Shown here: one piece after another, positions 41,675 to 50,400 of the stretch
How positions within the stretch are numbered: the stretch's first letter is position 1
How the letters are laid out: each line of letters starts with the position of its first letter
Source: Marinomonas rhizomae
Lineage (GTDB): Bacteria > Pseudomonadota > Gammaproteobacteria > Pseudomonadales > Marinomonadaceae
Assembly: GCF_024397855.1 (NCBI RefSeq)
Contig: NZ_CP073343.1
Location: forward strand, 1,240,001 to 1,304,000
DNA: 64,000 nucleotides
Direction of reading: 5' to 3'
Notes under the pieces: generated by a model
Database searches by the model: none
What the model was told of the DNA's origin: nothing
What the model saw: only the letters and a program-made list of their open reading frames with translations
Program-made: the position numbers and the translations under genes

Positions 41675-42916
41675 TTGCACACACTTGACCAACTTAATCG
41701 TGGAGAGTTGAAAGGCGTTACTCGCCTACAGCTATCCGAAAATTTAAGCGTTTTTCCCGAGGCTATCTTTGACCTCGCCGACAGCCTAGAAATTTTGGAT
41801 CTATCTAATAACAAATTACGTGAGCTGCCAGCGGATTTATCACGTCTTAAAAAGCTGCGTATACTTTTTTGCTCAAACAATCGCTTTACTCAATTGCCTG
41901 AGGTTTTAGGTCAGTGTGAAAAATTGGAGATGATTGGTTTCAAAAGTAACCAAATTACTACTGTTTCTTCGGATTCGTTACCAACATTGACTCGTTGGTT
42001 GATTCTTACGGATAACAAATTAACCTCTTTACCTGACGACTTTGGAAGATTGACGCGACTGCAAAAGCTGGCATTGGCTGGGAATCGCTTAACCGCTCTT
42101 CCTGATTCCATTAAGGAATGTCGTAAACTGGAGTTGGTTAGATTATCGGCCAATAAGTTGATAGCTTTCCCTGATGCGTTGTTAGCCTTGCCACGCTTGG
42201 CTTGGTTGGCCTTCTCTGGTAATCCATTTTGTGCTCAACGTGATCCGCACAATGAATTTAAAACCGTATTTTTTCGCGATTTAGAGTTACATCAAGTGTT
42301 AGGGCAGGGCGCATCAGGCGTTATTTCTCGCGCTACTTGGTGGGAGAATAGCTTTAATTTCTCAGATTCGGTCGCTGTAAAAGTGTTTAAAGGTGATGTG
42401 ACTAGCGATGGTTATCCCGAGGATGAGCTTGATGCATGCCTTGCTGTTGGAAGCCACAATAATCTGGTTCAACCGCTTGCCAAGGTGACAGAAGATGATT
42501 GCTCGGCGCTCGTGATGGAGTTGATTCCAGCGCATTATACGAATTTAGGTCAACCCCCTAGTCTTGAGTCTTGTACGCGGGATACGTTTGTGGAGGATCA
42601 ACAATTCTCTATTGATAAAATTGTTCGCATTATTCAGCAAGTGGATCAACTGATCGCGCACTTTTGTGAGAAAAAAGTCAGCCATGGTGATCTTTATGCC
42701 CACAATACTTTGATCAATGATAACGGACATGTATTGTTTGGGGATTTCGGTGCAGCATCAAAATATGCCAATTTGTCTCTACAACAGCAGCAAGGAATTG
42801 AACGAATAGAGCGACGAGCTTTAGGCTTTTTTATCGACGATATGTTGGGGTTGTGTATTGAAGAGGATAAAAATAGTGACCTTTATCAATCGCTTCGCTC
42901 TCATGCTTTTTCTTAG
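41675..42916 (+). CDS. leucine-rich repeat protein with C-terminal protein kinase domain
   Basis: A 413-residue fusion. Residues 1-185 hold about seven leucine-rich repeats of the L..L.L..N.L..LP type. Residues from about 205 form a protein kinase: glycine loop LGQGASGVIS, VAVKVFKG lysine, catalytic loop HGDLYAHNTLI with the conserved N, and GDFGAAS as the DFG motif. The key residues are all present, so it should be active. The start is TTG with GAAAGAG upstream; no ATG is available near the first repeat. It is cytoplasmic with no membrane segment. Targets are unknown. Confidence 0.88.
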   Translation: MHTLDQLNRGELKGVTRLQLSENLSVFPEAIFDLADSLEILDLSNNKLRELPADLSRLKKLRILFCSNNRFTQLPEVLGQCEKLEMIGFKSNQITTVSSDSLPTLTRWLILTDNKLTSLPDDFGRLTRLQKLALAGNRLTALPDSIKECRKLELVRLSANKLIAFPDALLALPRLAWLAFSGNPFCAQRDPHNEFKTVFFRDLELHQVLGQGASGVISRATWWENSFNFSDSVAVKVFKGDVTSDGYPEDELDACLAVGSHNNLVQPLAKVTEDDCSALVMELIPAHYTNLGQPPSLESCTRDTFVEDQQFSIDKIVRIIQQVDQLIAHFCEKKVSHGDLYAHNTLINDNGHVLFGDFGAASKYANLSLQQQQGIERIERRALGFFIDDMLGLCIEEDKNSDLYQSLRSHAFS

Positions 42917-42967
42917 GGCTCATGCCTGTTCTTATAGGTGCTAGAGTTGTTTCGGTTATAGCTAAGA

Positions 42968-43009
42968 CAAAAAAAACGACTCGAATCCTGAGATAAGAGC
43001 CGTTTTTTT
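42968..43009. terminator. bidirectional terminator
   Basis: AAAAACG-A-CTC pairs with GAG-C-CGTTTTT across an ATAAGAGG-like loop with one mismatch, with A-run and T-run on the two sides. It lies between the convergent LRR-kinase and ribH2 genes. Confidence 0.75.
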
Positions 43010-43036
43010 AGCTTCAGTTCTTTCTACATCAAACGC

Positions 43037-43528
43037 TTAAAGCATTTGCTTCGCTTTTTCTGTTAAGCGCATAGTTTGATCGCAAGCATTCGCCAGCTCC
43101 ATGCCTTTTTTAACAAAATGACGGCTGAAATATTCTTTATGCTCGTCGTGCTCATGGAAGTTGTGAGGCGTTAGTACTGCGGTTAAAACAGGTACTTCCG
43201 TTTCCAATTGAACTTGCATTAATGCATTGCAAATTGCCTGAGCCACAAAATCGTGGCGATAAATGCCACCGTCTACAACCAGTGCTGTTCCAGCGATAGC
43301 GGAATATTGTCCACTTTTCGCCAGCAGTTTTGCTTGTAATGGGATTTCGTAGCCGCCAGGCACAGGAATGACGTCAATTAAAGACGCGTCATAGCCGCGA
43401 GAGATGAGTTCGTTTTTAAAGCCGTCAACGCAATTCATTACAATATCTTCGTGCCAAGAAGCATGAAGAATAGCAATGCGTTTAGTAGCTGGAGTGAAAT
43501 CTATGTTATTCGTTGAGCTCTGATTCAT
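43037..43528 (-). CDS. ribH2: 6,7-dimethyl-8-ribityllumazine synthase, RibH2 type
   Basis: A 163-residue lumazine synthase that makes the riboflavin precursor. It has the RibH2 features I know from Brucella and Mesorhizobium: ILHASWHEDIV, VPVPGGYEIPLQAKLLAKSG with its VPGGYEIP loop, GGIYRHDFVAQAIC, and QVQLETEVPVLTAVLTPHNFHE with catalytic His. No other rib gene is near. An FMN riboswitch and a clear promoter stand upstream, so it is switched off by FMN. It probably supplements a RibH1 encoded elsewhere. Alphaproteobacterial origin by transfer is possible. Confidence 0.93.
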   Translation of the reverse strand: MNQSSTNNIDFTPATKRIAILHASWHEDIVMNCVDGFKNELISRGYDASLIDVIPVPGGYEIPLQAKLLAKSGQYSAIAGTALVVDGGIYRHDFVAQAICNALMQVQLETEVPVLTAVLTPHNFHEHDEHKEYFSRHFVKKGMELANACDQTMRLTEKAKQML

Positions 43529-43650
43529 TTTTTAATCCTAAAATATCTAAGGTGAATCAGGGCGAACGGGCAGGCAAATACGCCATTTTTAAATGGCATA
43601 CCTTTAATACGGCAAAGCAAAATGCACTATGCCAATAGAGGTCTTGTCTG

Positions 43651-43812
43651 ACGCGCTCTCTATCATCCGGACTATAACCGTCGGCTCTGGAATCACACCA
43701 GATCTGCTGACCCTAAAAGAAAGGCTTCTTAAAGGCGCTCGCGGGCTTAAATTTTACTTTACGTAAAGTCTTTACCGCCGGTGGGGAATTACACCCCGCC
43801 CCGAGAACGAAG
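43651..43812 (-). ncRNA. FMN riboswitch (RFN element)
   Basis: Read on the minus strand, the conserved FMN aptamer blocks follow in order: GGGGCGGGGTG, ATTCCCCACCGGCGGTAA, AGCCCGCGAGC, CAGATCTGGTG, ATTCCAGAGCCGACGGTTA and TAGTCCGGATG...AGAGA. It sits about 120 bases upstream of ribH2. No terminator with a T-run follows, so control is probably by ribosome-site access rather than termination (inference). Confidence 0.96.
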
Positions 43813-43863
43813 TCGGATAAATCCGACTAGTGGAATATACTCGTTTTTATTGACGGCTGTCAA
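43811..43863 (-). promoter_or_regulatory. ribH2 riboswitch promoter and leader hairpin
   Basis: On the minus strand TTGACA (43863-43858), 18 bases, then TATATT (43839-43834). The transcript would start near 43828, directly at a hairpin AGTCGGA-TAAA-TCCGACT (43811-43828) that precedes the aptamer. Confidence 0.8.
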
Positions 43864-44094
43864 AGTGTCCATTGCCTTCAATTGTGTTGATTTTGTGACT
43901 ACTCAGTTACTGAACATTACTCAAAGGTGCTTAGGTAACAAAAAGTAACTAATAAATTACATCGCTCAGTAGAGCTTATTATCTGGCTCGATATACTATG
44001 AACTGATAATATCTGAGGTGTTATCTGTGATGACCTTTTGGTCAGGAATGGAAAAAATTGGACCATTAAAGTTTTAGAATGGAGTCTCATACTA

Positions 44095-44460
44095 GTGCAA
44101 ATTAAAAAGCTACTTCTACAAGGTGTCTTGGTCGGTACTTTTTTAGTGGGGTTAACGGCTTGTAGCTCTATGAATGAAGGCGTCGCGCCTACAGATAGTG
44201 CGAACGAGATAGAGGACATAGACCAAACCAATTCCGCTGATTATATTTGTGAAAACTCGCCTTTAAATATATTTTTCCATGCCGAGCAAGCCAAATTAAC
44301 TTGGCAAGATCAAAGCTATGTATTGACTCATGCAATCAGTGCATCTGGTGCATTTTATCTGGGCGAAGGCCTGTCTTTTTGGATTCATGGTGCTGAGGCT
44401 GAGTTAGAATTCAATGGTGCCGACAAAAGCCATTGTCGCCTTGTTCGCGTTAAATCGTAA
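44095..44460 (+). CDS. mliC: MliC-type lysozyme inhibitor lipoprotein
   Basis: A 121-residue lipoprotein. The signal peptide ends in LTAC (lipid-bearing Cys23). The mature domain has the MliC pattern: YICENSPLNIFF, SASGAFYLGEG and FWIHGAEAEL, with a second Cys near the end that can pair with the first domain Cys. Such proteins inhibit C-type lysozyme at the outer membrane. The GTG start at 44095 has GGAG ten bases upstream, and it gives a normal signal peptide; longer frames do not. It precedes cobJ but is unlikely to be functionally related. Confidence 0.78.
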   Translation: MQIKKLLLQGVLVGTFLVGLTACSSMNEGVAPTDSANEIEDIDQTNSADYICENSPLNIFFHAEQAKLTWQDQSYVLTHAISASGAFYLGEGLSFWIHGAEAELEFNGADKSHCRLVRVKS

Positions 44461-44579
44461 TTCCATTACCTGAACATTGCTCACTTTAAATAGTGGTGTT
44501 TTCATCCCGTCATATTTGCAATCCGTGTACAATGGCATCATTCGCGCCCTATGGCGCTTGATTATATTGTAGAGAGTGC

Positions 44580-45356
44580 ATGAGTAAGTTATTTGTAATG
44601 GGTATGGGGCCAGGTGATTTAGGTTTGGTCGCGCCAAATGCCACCAAGGCATTGGCCGCTTGTAGCGATTGGGTGGCTTACGGCTATTACTTGGATTTAT
44701 TGGGTGAACTTAGTGACGGTAAAACCTTTCATAACCTGCCTTTAGGTGAAGAAATAGGTCGTGCGCGCTTGGCGCTTGATTTGGCTGCGCAAGGCAAAAC
44801 TACCGCATTAATTTCCAGTGGTGATATTGGCATATATGCCATGGCGACGTTAGTGTTTGAATTGCTGGATATGCAACTGCAAGGCAAAGAAAACCATCCG
44901 GAATGGCTAGATGTCGATATTGAAGTTATCCCCGGTATTTCAGCCATGCAGGCCGGTGCAAGTCGTGTTGGCGCCATGCTGGGTCACGATTTCTGTACTA
45001 TTTCACTTTCCGATTTATTAACCCCTTGGGAAACCATCGATAAACGCTTGCACGCTTGTGGCGCGGGTGATTTTGTCGTGTCGTTTTATAACCCTGTTTC
45101 AAAGAAAAGAGATTGGCAACTTAACCACGCTCGTGATGTCCTATTGCAATATCGTCCAGCCAGCACACCTGTGATGATTGGGCGTCAATTAACACGCCCT
45201 GAAGAAGATATTACTTTTACGACACTGGGTGAATTAGACGCAAAAGATGTGGATATGTTCACCATGGTTAGCGTTGGGAACTCCGACACCAAACACATAG
45301 TTAATGGTGATAAGAATTGGATTTATACGCCGCGCGGCTACTCTAAAAAGCTTTAG
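44580..45356 (+). CDS. cobJ: precorrin-3B C17-methyltransferase CobJ
   Basis: A 258-residue SAM-dependent tetrapyrrole methyltransferase of cobalamin synthesis. The N-terminal FVMGMGPGDLGLVAPNA, SSGDIGIYAMA and VIPGISAMQAGASRVGA are typical of this class, and the DFVVSFYNPVSKKR segment singles out CobJ. It causes ring contraction. The last four codons and stop (SKKL) lie in a 21-bp tandem duplication. No cobalamin riboswitch is visible upstream. CobM follows 48 bases later. Confidence 0.95.
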   Translation: MSKLFVMGMGPGDLGLVAPNATKALAACSDWVAYGYYLDLLGELSDGKTFHNLPLGEEIGRARLALDLAAQGKTTALISSGDIGIYAMATLVFELLDMQLQGKENHPEWLDVDIEVIPGISAMQAGASRVGAMLGHDFCTISLSDLLTPWETIDKRLHACGAGDFVVSFYNPVSKKRDWQLNHARDVLLQYRPASTPVMIGRQLTRPEEDITFTTLGELDAKDVDMFTMVSVGNSDTKHIVNGDKNWIYTPRGYSKKL

Positions 45357-45378
45357 AGCTATTCTAAAAAGCTTTAGC
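45337..45378 (+). repeat. 21-bp tandem duplication over the cobJ stop codon
   Basis: The unit GCTAYTCTAAAAAGCTTTAG(A) occurs twice head to tail, the copies differing at one base. The first copy encodes the cobJ C-terminus and stop; the second would encode the same SKKL-stop. The end forms AAAAGC-TTTA-GCTTTT with following T residues, a weak terminator-like hairpin. Confidence 0.85.
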
Positions 45379-45404
45379 TTTTTTATAAAAGGTAAGTGAA
45401 AAAA

Positions 45405-46178
45405 ATGACAGTGTATTTTATTGGCGCAGGCCCTGGTGATCCAGATTTGATGACAGTGAAAGCGGTCAAAACCATGGAGCGCTGCCCGATTGTTCTTTAT
45501 GCCGGTTCCTTGATTCCATCACAGGTGATCGATAGTGTCCGTGGTACAGCCGAAGCGATTTATGATACAGCCGAAATGAATCTAGATGAAACCACCGCAG
45601 TCATCGCAAAAGCGGCTCAAGAAGGCAAAGACGTTGCACGTTTACAGTCTGGTGACCCTGCTTTATATGGTGCGATTGGCGAGCAAATTCGTCGTTTAGA
45701 AGCGTTAGATATTGATTATGAAGTGATTCCTGGTGTTAGTGCTGTGGCGGCATCGGCTGCGTTATTGCGCAAAGAATTGACCTTATCGGGCGTCTCTCAA
45801 ACCGTTATTATGACGCGCTATGAAGGCAAAACACCTTTCCCAGAACGGGAGCGTTTGCCAGCCTTGGCGCAAAGTGGCGCGACGTTAGCGATTCATCTTG
45901 GTATTACTCGTATCCATAAAATCGTTGAAGAACTCATTCCTCATTATGGTGAAGATTGTCCTGTTGCTGTGTGTTATCGCACCAGTTGGCCGGATCAAGA
46001 TTATGTTGTGGGAACTTTAGCGGATATTGTTGCCAAAGTAAGAGAGAAAAAATTTACTCGTACCAGTTTGATATTGGTCGGGAAGGTATTAGACACAGAA
46101 GATTTCGCGGATTCCTATTTATACGATAAAGGACAGGCGCACATTTTTCGTAAAATACATAAGTCTAAGAAAGCATAA
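45405..46178 (+). CDS. cobM: precorrin-4 C11-methyltransferase CobM
   Basis: A 257-residue SAM-dependent methyltransferase in the late-cobalt cobalamin route. It opens with VYFIGAGPGDPDLMTVKA, and has LQSGDPALYGAIGEQIRRL and VIPGVSAVAASAA, as well as the CobM-specific GATLAIHLGITRIHKIVEEL. The ATG at 45405 matches family N-termini; an in-frame GTG three codons earlier has better spacing to AAGG, so the start is not fully certain. It lies between cobJ and cobW. Confidence 0.95.
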   Translation: MTVYFIGAGPGDPDLMTVKAVKTMERCPIVLYAGSLIPSQVIDSVRGTAEAIYDTAEMNLDETTAVIAKAAQEGKDVARLQSGDPALYGAIGEQIRRLEALDIDYEVIPGVSAVAASAALLRKELTLSGVSQTVIMTRYEGKTPFPERERLPALAQSGATLAIHLGITRIHKIVEELIPHYGEDCPVAVCYRTSWPDQDYVVGTLADIVAKVREKKFTRTSLILVGKVLDTEDFADSYLYDKGQAHIFRKIHKSKKA

Positions 46179-46217
46179 ATTTAAAAATACTATCCCTAAA
46201 AGTAAGAAGGATGAATC

Positions 46218-47300
46218 ATGCAGTTGAATAAAATTCCAACAACAATTGTGACTGGCTTTTTGGGCAGTGGTAAAACAACTTTATTATCCAATGTGCTAAA
46301 GCAAGCGGCAGGCAAACGTATCGCCGTGATCGTTAATGAATTTGGTGAGCTAGACATAGATTCCGATCTATTGCGCTCTTGTCCACTTGATTGCCCAGAA
46401 GGGGTGGAAGAGGGGAGCCAACGCAGTGATGATGGCTTTTACGAATTGGCGAACGGCTGTATTTGCTGCACGGTAGAAGAAGAGTTTTTACCTGTCATGC
46501 AGCAGCTTGTTGCTCGCCGTGGTGATATTGATCATATCTTGATTGAAACCAGTGGATTGGCGTTACCAAAACCTTTGGTGCAAGCCTTTAATTGGCCGGG
46601 CATTAAAGAGCATTGCACGGTCGATGCGGTGATTACCGTGGTGGATGGTGAGGCTGTGGCTGCAGGCCGTTTTGCTCATGACGAAGACAAAGTACAGGCT
46701 CAGCGCCAAGCGGACGACAGTCTGGATCATGATCCTAGCTTGCAGGAATTATTAGACGATCAGCTAAGCGCGGCAGACTTGGTAGTGGTTAGTAAAAACG
46801 ACTTACTCAACGACGAAGAACGTTCTCGCGTGCAAGCGATTATTGCTCACCAAGTACCAAACACAGTCAAAACGGTCTACATCGAAAACGGTGAAGCGGC
46901 ATTGGATGTCTTGTTAGGCATTGACGCTGCAACGGAAAGTCGTATCGACGACGTGCATAATCACCACGATCATCATCATGCTCATGGCGAGCATCACGAC
47001 CATGCCCATGATCACTTTGACTCTTTTGTGGTGACCTTAGGTGAAGTTCAGTCTGATCTTTTACAAGAAACCCTGGCGCAACTGGTCGAAGAGCACAACA
47101 TCTTCCGCGTAAAAGGCTTTGCTGCCGTTCATGGCAAGCCGATGCGCCAAGTGTTTCAAGTAGTAGGAACGCGTTTAGATCGTTATTTTGATCGTTTGTG
47201 GCTACCAGAAGAAGTGCGCAAAACGCAGTTGGTATTTATCGGCAAAGGCATTAGTAAAGAGCAGGTTGAGAATGTATTACATGATGCTTTGAGTGCTTGA
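46218..47300 (+). CDS. cobW: cobalamin biosynthesis GTPase/metallochaperone CobW
   Basis: A 360-residue G3E-family GTPase thought to deliver cobalt for corrin metallation. It has the P-loop GFLGSGKTT, the metal-binding NGCICC motif, SKNDLL as the guanine-specificity motif and a C-terminal CobW_C domain. A histidine-rich linker (HNHHDHHHAHGEHHDHAHDH) lies at about residues 255-275, consistent with metal handling. It is followed, after 182 bases, by cobN. Confidence 0.96.
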   Translation: MQLNKIPTTIVTGFLGSGKTTLLSNVLKQAAGKRIAVIVNEFGELDIDSDLLRSCPLDCPEGVEEGSQRSDDGFYELANGCICCTVEEEFLPVMQQLVARRGDIDHILIETSGLALPKPLVQAFNWPGIKEHCTVDAVITVVDGEAVAAGRFAHDEDKVQAQRQADDSLDHDPSLQELLDDQLSAADLVVVSKNDLLNDEERSRVQAIIAHQVPNTVKTVYIENGEAALDVLLGIDAATESRIDDVHNHHDHHHAHGEHHDHAHDHFDSFVVTLGEVQSDLLQETLAQLVEEHNIFRVKGFAAVHGKPMRQVFQVVGTRLDRYFDRLWLPEEVRKTQLVFIGKGISKEQVENVLHDALSA

Positions 47301-47482
47301 TCACGGCTACTGCGCTTGCCAATACTTTGTTAAAAATAGACTCGAATTGCTCATTTATAACTATAAACTCCGCTTTCTCGTCTATTTTCGCCTCGTCTTG
47401 GCTTCGCTCGTAACACCGTGAATAAATGTCGAATAACCTAATAACTAGATTGATTTAGTAAAAGAACGTAATTGGAGAAACC
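47301..47482. other. cobW-cobN gap with unusual minus-strand reading frame
   Basis: No gene is called here. The minus strand from about 47440 back into 47270 has an unbroken, protein-like frame with segments such as DEAKIDEKAEFIVINEQ and FESIFNKVLASAVAV, but it has no start or ribosome site. Plus-strand GGAG just before 47483 is the cobN ribosome site. See the related finding. Confidence 0.4.
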
Positions 47483-50400
47483 GTGCACTTATTAGCAGCC
47501 AAACCGGGTGGCTTTGTTGACGACGAAGGGATTGTCGATCTTGGGCAATCCCCAGCCGACTTAGTTATTTTGGCCGCGGCGGATAGTGTACTTGGTGCGC
47601 TGGGTAGTGCTTTAGATCAATTATCTATTGATGCAAAGGCACTACCTTCTGTTCGCCTTGCTAATTGGATGCAGTTGGTCAAACCCGCTGCTTACGATTT
47701 ATACGAGCACAAGGTGCTTGATCATGCCAAGGTCGTTGTTGTCTCACTACTGGGTGGTGAACATTATTGGGAGTATGGCTTTCTGCGCTTGCAAGAATGG
47801 GCGCAAGCCAAAGCGGGTCGTACCTTAATTGTCGTGCCTGGGGATGACTCGCAAGACCCTTCGTTAACGAGTGTTTCTACCGCAAAGCCAGAAGACTGCT
47901 ATCGAGTGTGGCGTTATCTACGGGAAAGTGGTCAAGCAAACTCTCAACAATTATTCTATTTCCTCACGGATCGTTACTTCGGTACATCTTGTCCTTGGCA
48001 AGAGCCTGCTCCTTTACCGAGCGCCTTGATTTATCATGCCGGTCATTCTTCTGGTTTTGCCCAGTGGCAGAAGCACTATGCCGATGAATTAATTCAGGGC
48101 TCTCCGGTCGCCATCTTGGCGTTCTATCGTTCACATCTACAAAGCGGCAACACTGCCATGTTTGATGGCTTGATCGAGATATTAGAGCAGGAAGGCTTAG
48201 TGCCGCTTGCCGTAGCGGTAAGTTCACTAAAAGACGATGTATCGGTGGGTTTGATCGAATCGTTAGTGGAACGCACTCAAGCTAAGGTGATTTTAAACAC
48301 CACAGGTTTCGCTGCCAATCGTGTGGGCAGCCCAGATTTAGCCTCGGAGCCAACGGATTTTCAATCTGCGTTCGCGTCGCCTATTCCGGTTTTACAGTTG
48401 ATTCTTTCTGGTAGTACCGAAGAGGATTGGCAAGGACAAACTCAAGGCCTTCGCAGTCGTGATGTCGCCATGCAAATCGTCTTGCCAGAAATGGACGGAC
48501 GTATTATTACCCGCGCGGTGAGTTTTAAAGCGTTAAGTCATTACAACGACATTGCTCAAGTGGATTTGGTGCGTTACGAATTACAGGAAGAGCGTGCATG
48601 TTTTGTTGCTCAACTTGCCAAGCGTTTTGCTAATTTAGCTAGCAAACCAAATCATGAAAAACGTATCGCCTTTGTGTTAGCAAACTACCCAACCAAAGAT
48701 GGTCGTATTGGTAACGGCGTTGGTTTGGATACACCGGCCTCGACGGTGAATCTATTAAAAGCCTTAGAAGCGGCGGGTTATCCGATTGCGAATATTCCCG
48801 ATCACGGTAACGCCTTGATTGAAGAATTACTCGGCGCAGTGACCAATAATCCCAACACCTTGCATGAGCGCGGTTGCTGGCAAAGCCTCGCTTTAGAAGA
48901 CTACTTACATTATTTCTATCAGTTGCCGTTGGAATGCCAGAACGCGGTTTGGGATCGCTGGGGGCCGCCAGAAGACGATCATAAATGCCGCGAGCAAAAT
49001 GGCCAGCGACGCATCATGTTGGCAGGCATTCGGCTTGGCGAAACCTTTGTTGGTATTCAGCCGGCCCGTGGTTTTAATTTAGATTTGGCAGCGAATTATC
49101 ATGACCCAGATTTGATTCCGCCTCACAGCTATTTGGCTTTTTACTTTTGGTTGCGTCACGTCTACAAAGTCGATGCCTTTGTTCATGTGGGGAAACATGG
49201 CAACCTTGAATGGTTACCGGGTAAAGGCACGGCTTTGTCTGCCTCTTGTTGGCCGGATATTGCTTTGGGTCCGATGCCGCATTTTTATCCTTTTATTGTG
49301 AATGACCCAGGTGAGGGCGCGCAGGCAAAACGCCGTACGCAAGCTGTGATTATTGATCATCTTATGCCGCCCATGACCCGTGCTGAAACCTATGGCGACA
49401 TGGCCGAGCTAGAAAATTTAGTCGATGAATATTACCAAGCCATGGGCATGGATGTACGCCGTGAAACCTGGCTACGTGAGCAGATTCTTGAAAAGGTCCA
49501 AACCACGCATCTGCTTGAAGAGCTGACAGGAGTGCAAGCGGACAATGATGACTCTGTACTGGAAGGGTTAGATACCTATTTATGTGAGATAAAAGAAGCG
49601 CAAATCCGCCATGGTTTGCATCGTCTAGGAGAATTGCCCGAAGACGATAAACTTGCCGATACGCTAGTAGCTTTGTTGCGTTTGCCTCGCGGTAGTGAGG
49701 TTTCCAGTCAAGGCATTCTACACGTCTTGGTTAAAGACTTGTCGCTGGAACAAGACGATTTTGATCCGATGAAAAGTGAGCGAGCGCCTTGGCTAGGTAA
49801 TAAGCCTGAGCTTTTACAATCAGTAAGCGAACTAGCGTGGCGCAGCCATGCAGACACCAAGGAACGCTTAGAGTTATTGGCTAAATCACTGGTTTTGAGT
49901 CATTTGATTGGCGAAGACTCCACTGACGAGTTAGCAACAAAACTCCCTCAAACCGCCGTGTTATTGGCGCACAGTAAAAAACGCTTATTGGTTGCTTTGC
50001 AGCAAAGTGCTCATGATGAAATTCAGGCGTTAATAACAGGATTGGCTGGTGGTTTTATTCCCCCAGGCCCAAGCGGCGCCCCGACACGTGGCCGACTTGA
50101 TACCTTGCCTACCGGACGGAACTTTTTTTCTGTGGATAATCGCGCTATTCCATCGCCTGCAGCTTGGGCTATTGGTCAGCAATCGGCCGAAGCACTGATT
50201 CAACGACACTTACAAGAACATGGTGATTATCCGAAAGATTTAGGTTTGTCCGTGTGGGGAACTGCTACCATGCGAACGGGCGGCGATGATATTGCTCAAG
50301 CTTTTGCACTGATGGGTATTCGTCCGATTTGGGCGCCGGGATCAAACCGTGTGACGGATTTTGAAATTCTTTCCTGCATGCAATTAGGTCGTCCACGAGT

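Noticed and set aside
44461..44579. Cobalamin riboswitch before cobJ
   Set aside because: No B12-box or other conserved aptamer blocks could be recognised in these 119 bases, nor upstream of cobN.
46960..47020. His-codon-rich DNA in cobW as a repeat array
   Set aside because: It is simply a His-rich coding linker without exact tandem units, unlike the tract in cbiX.
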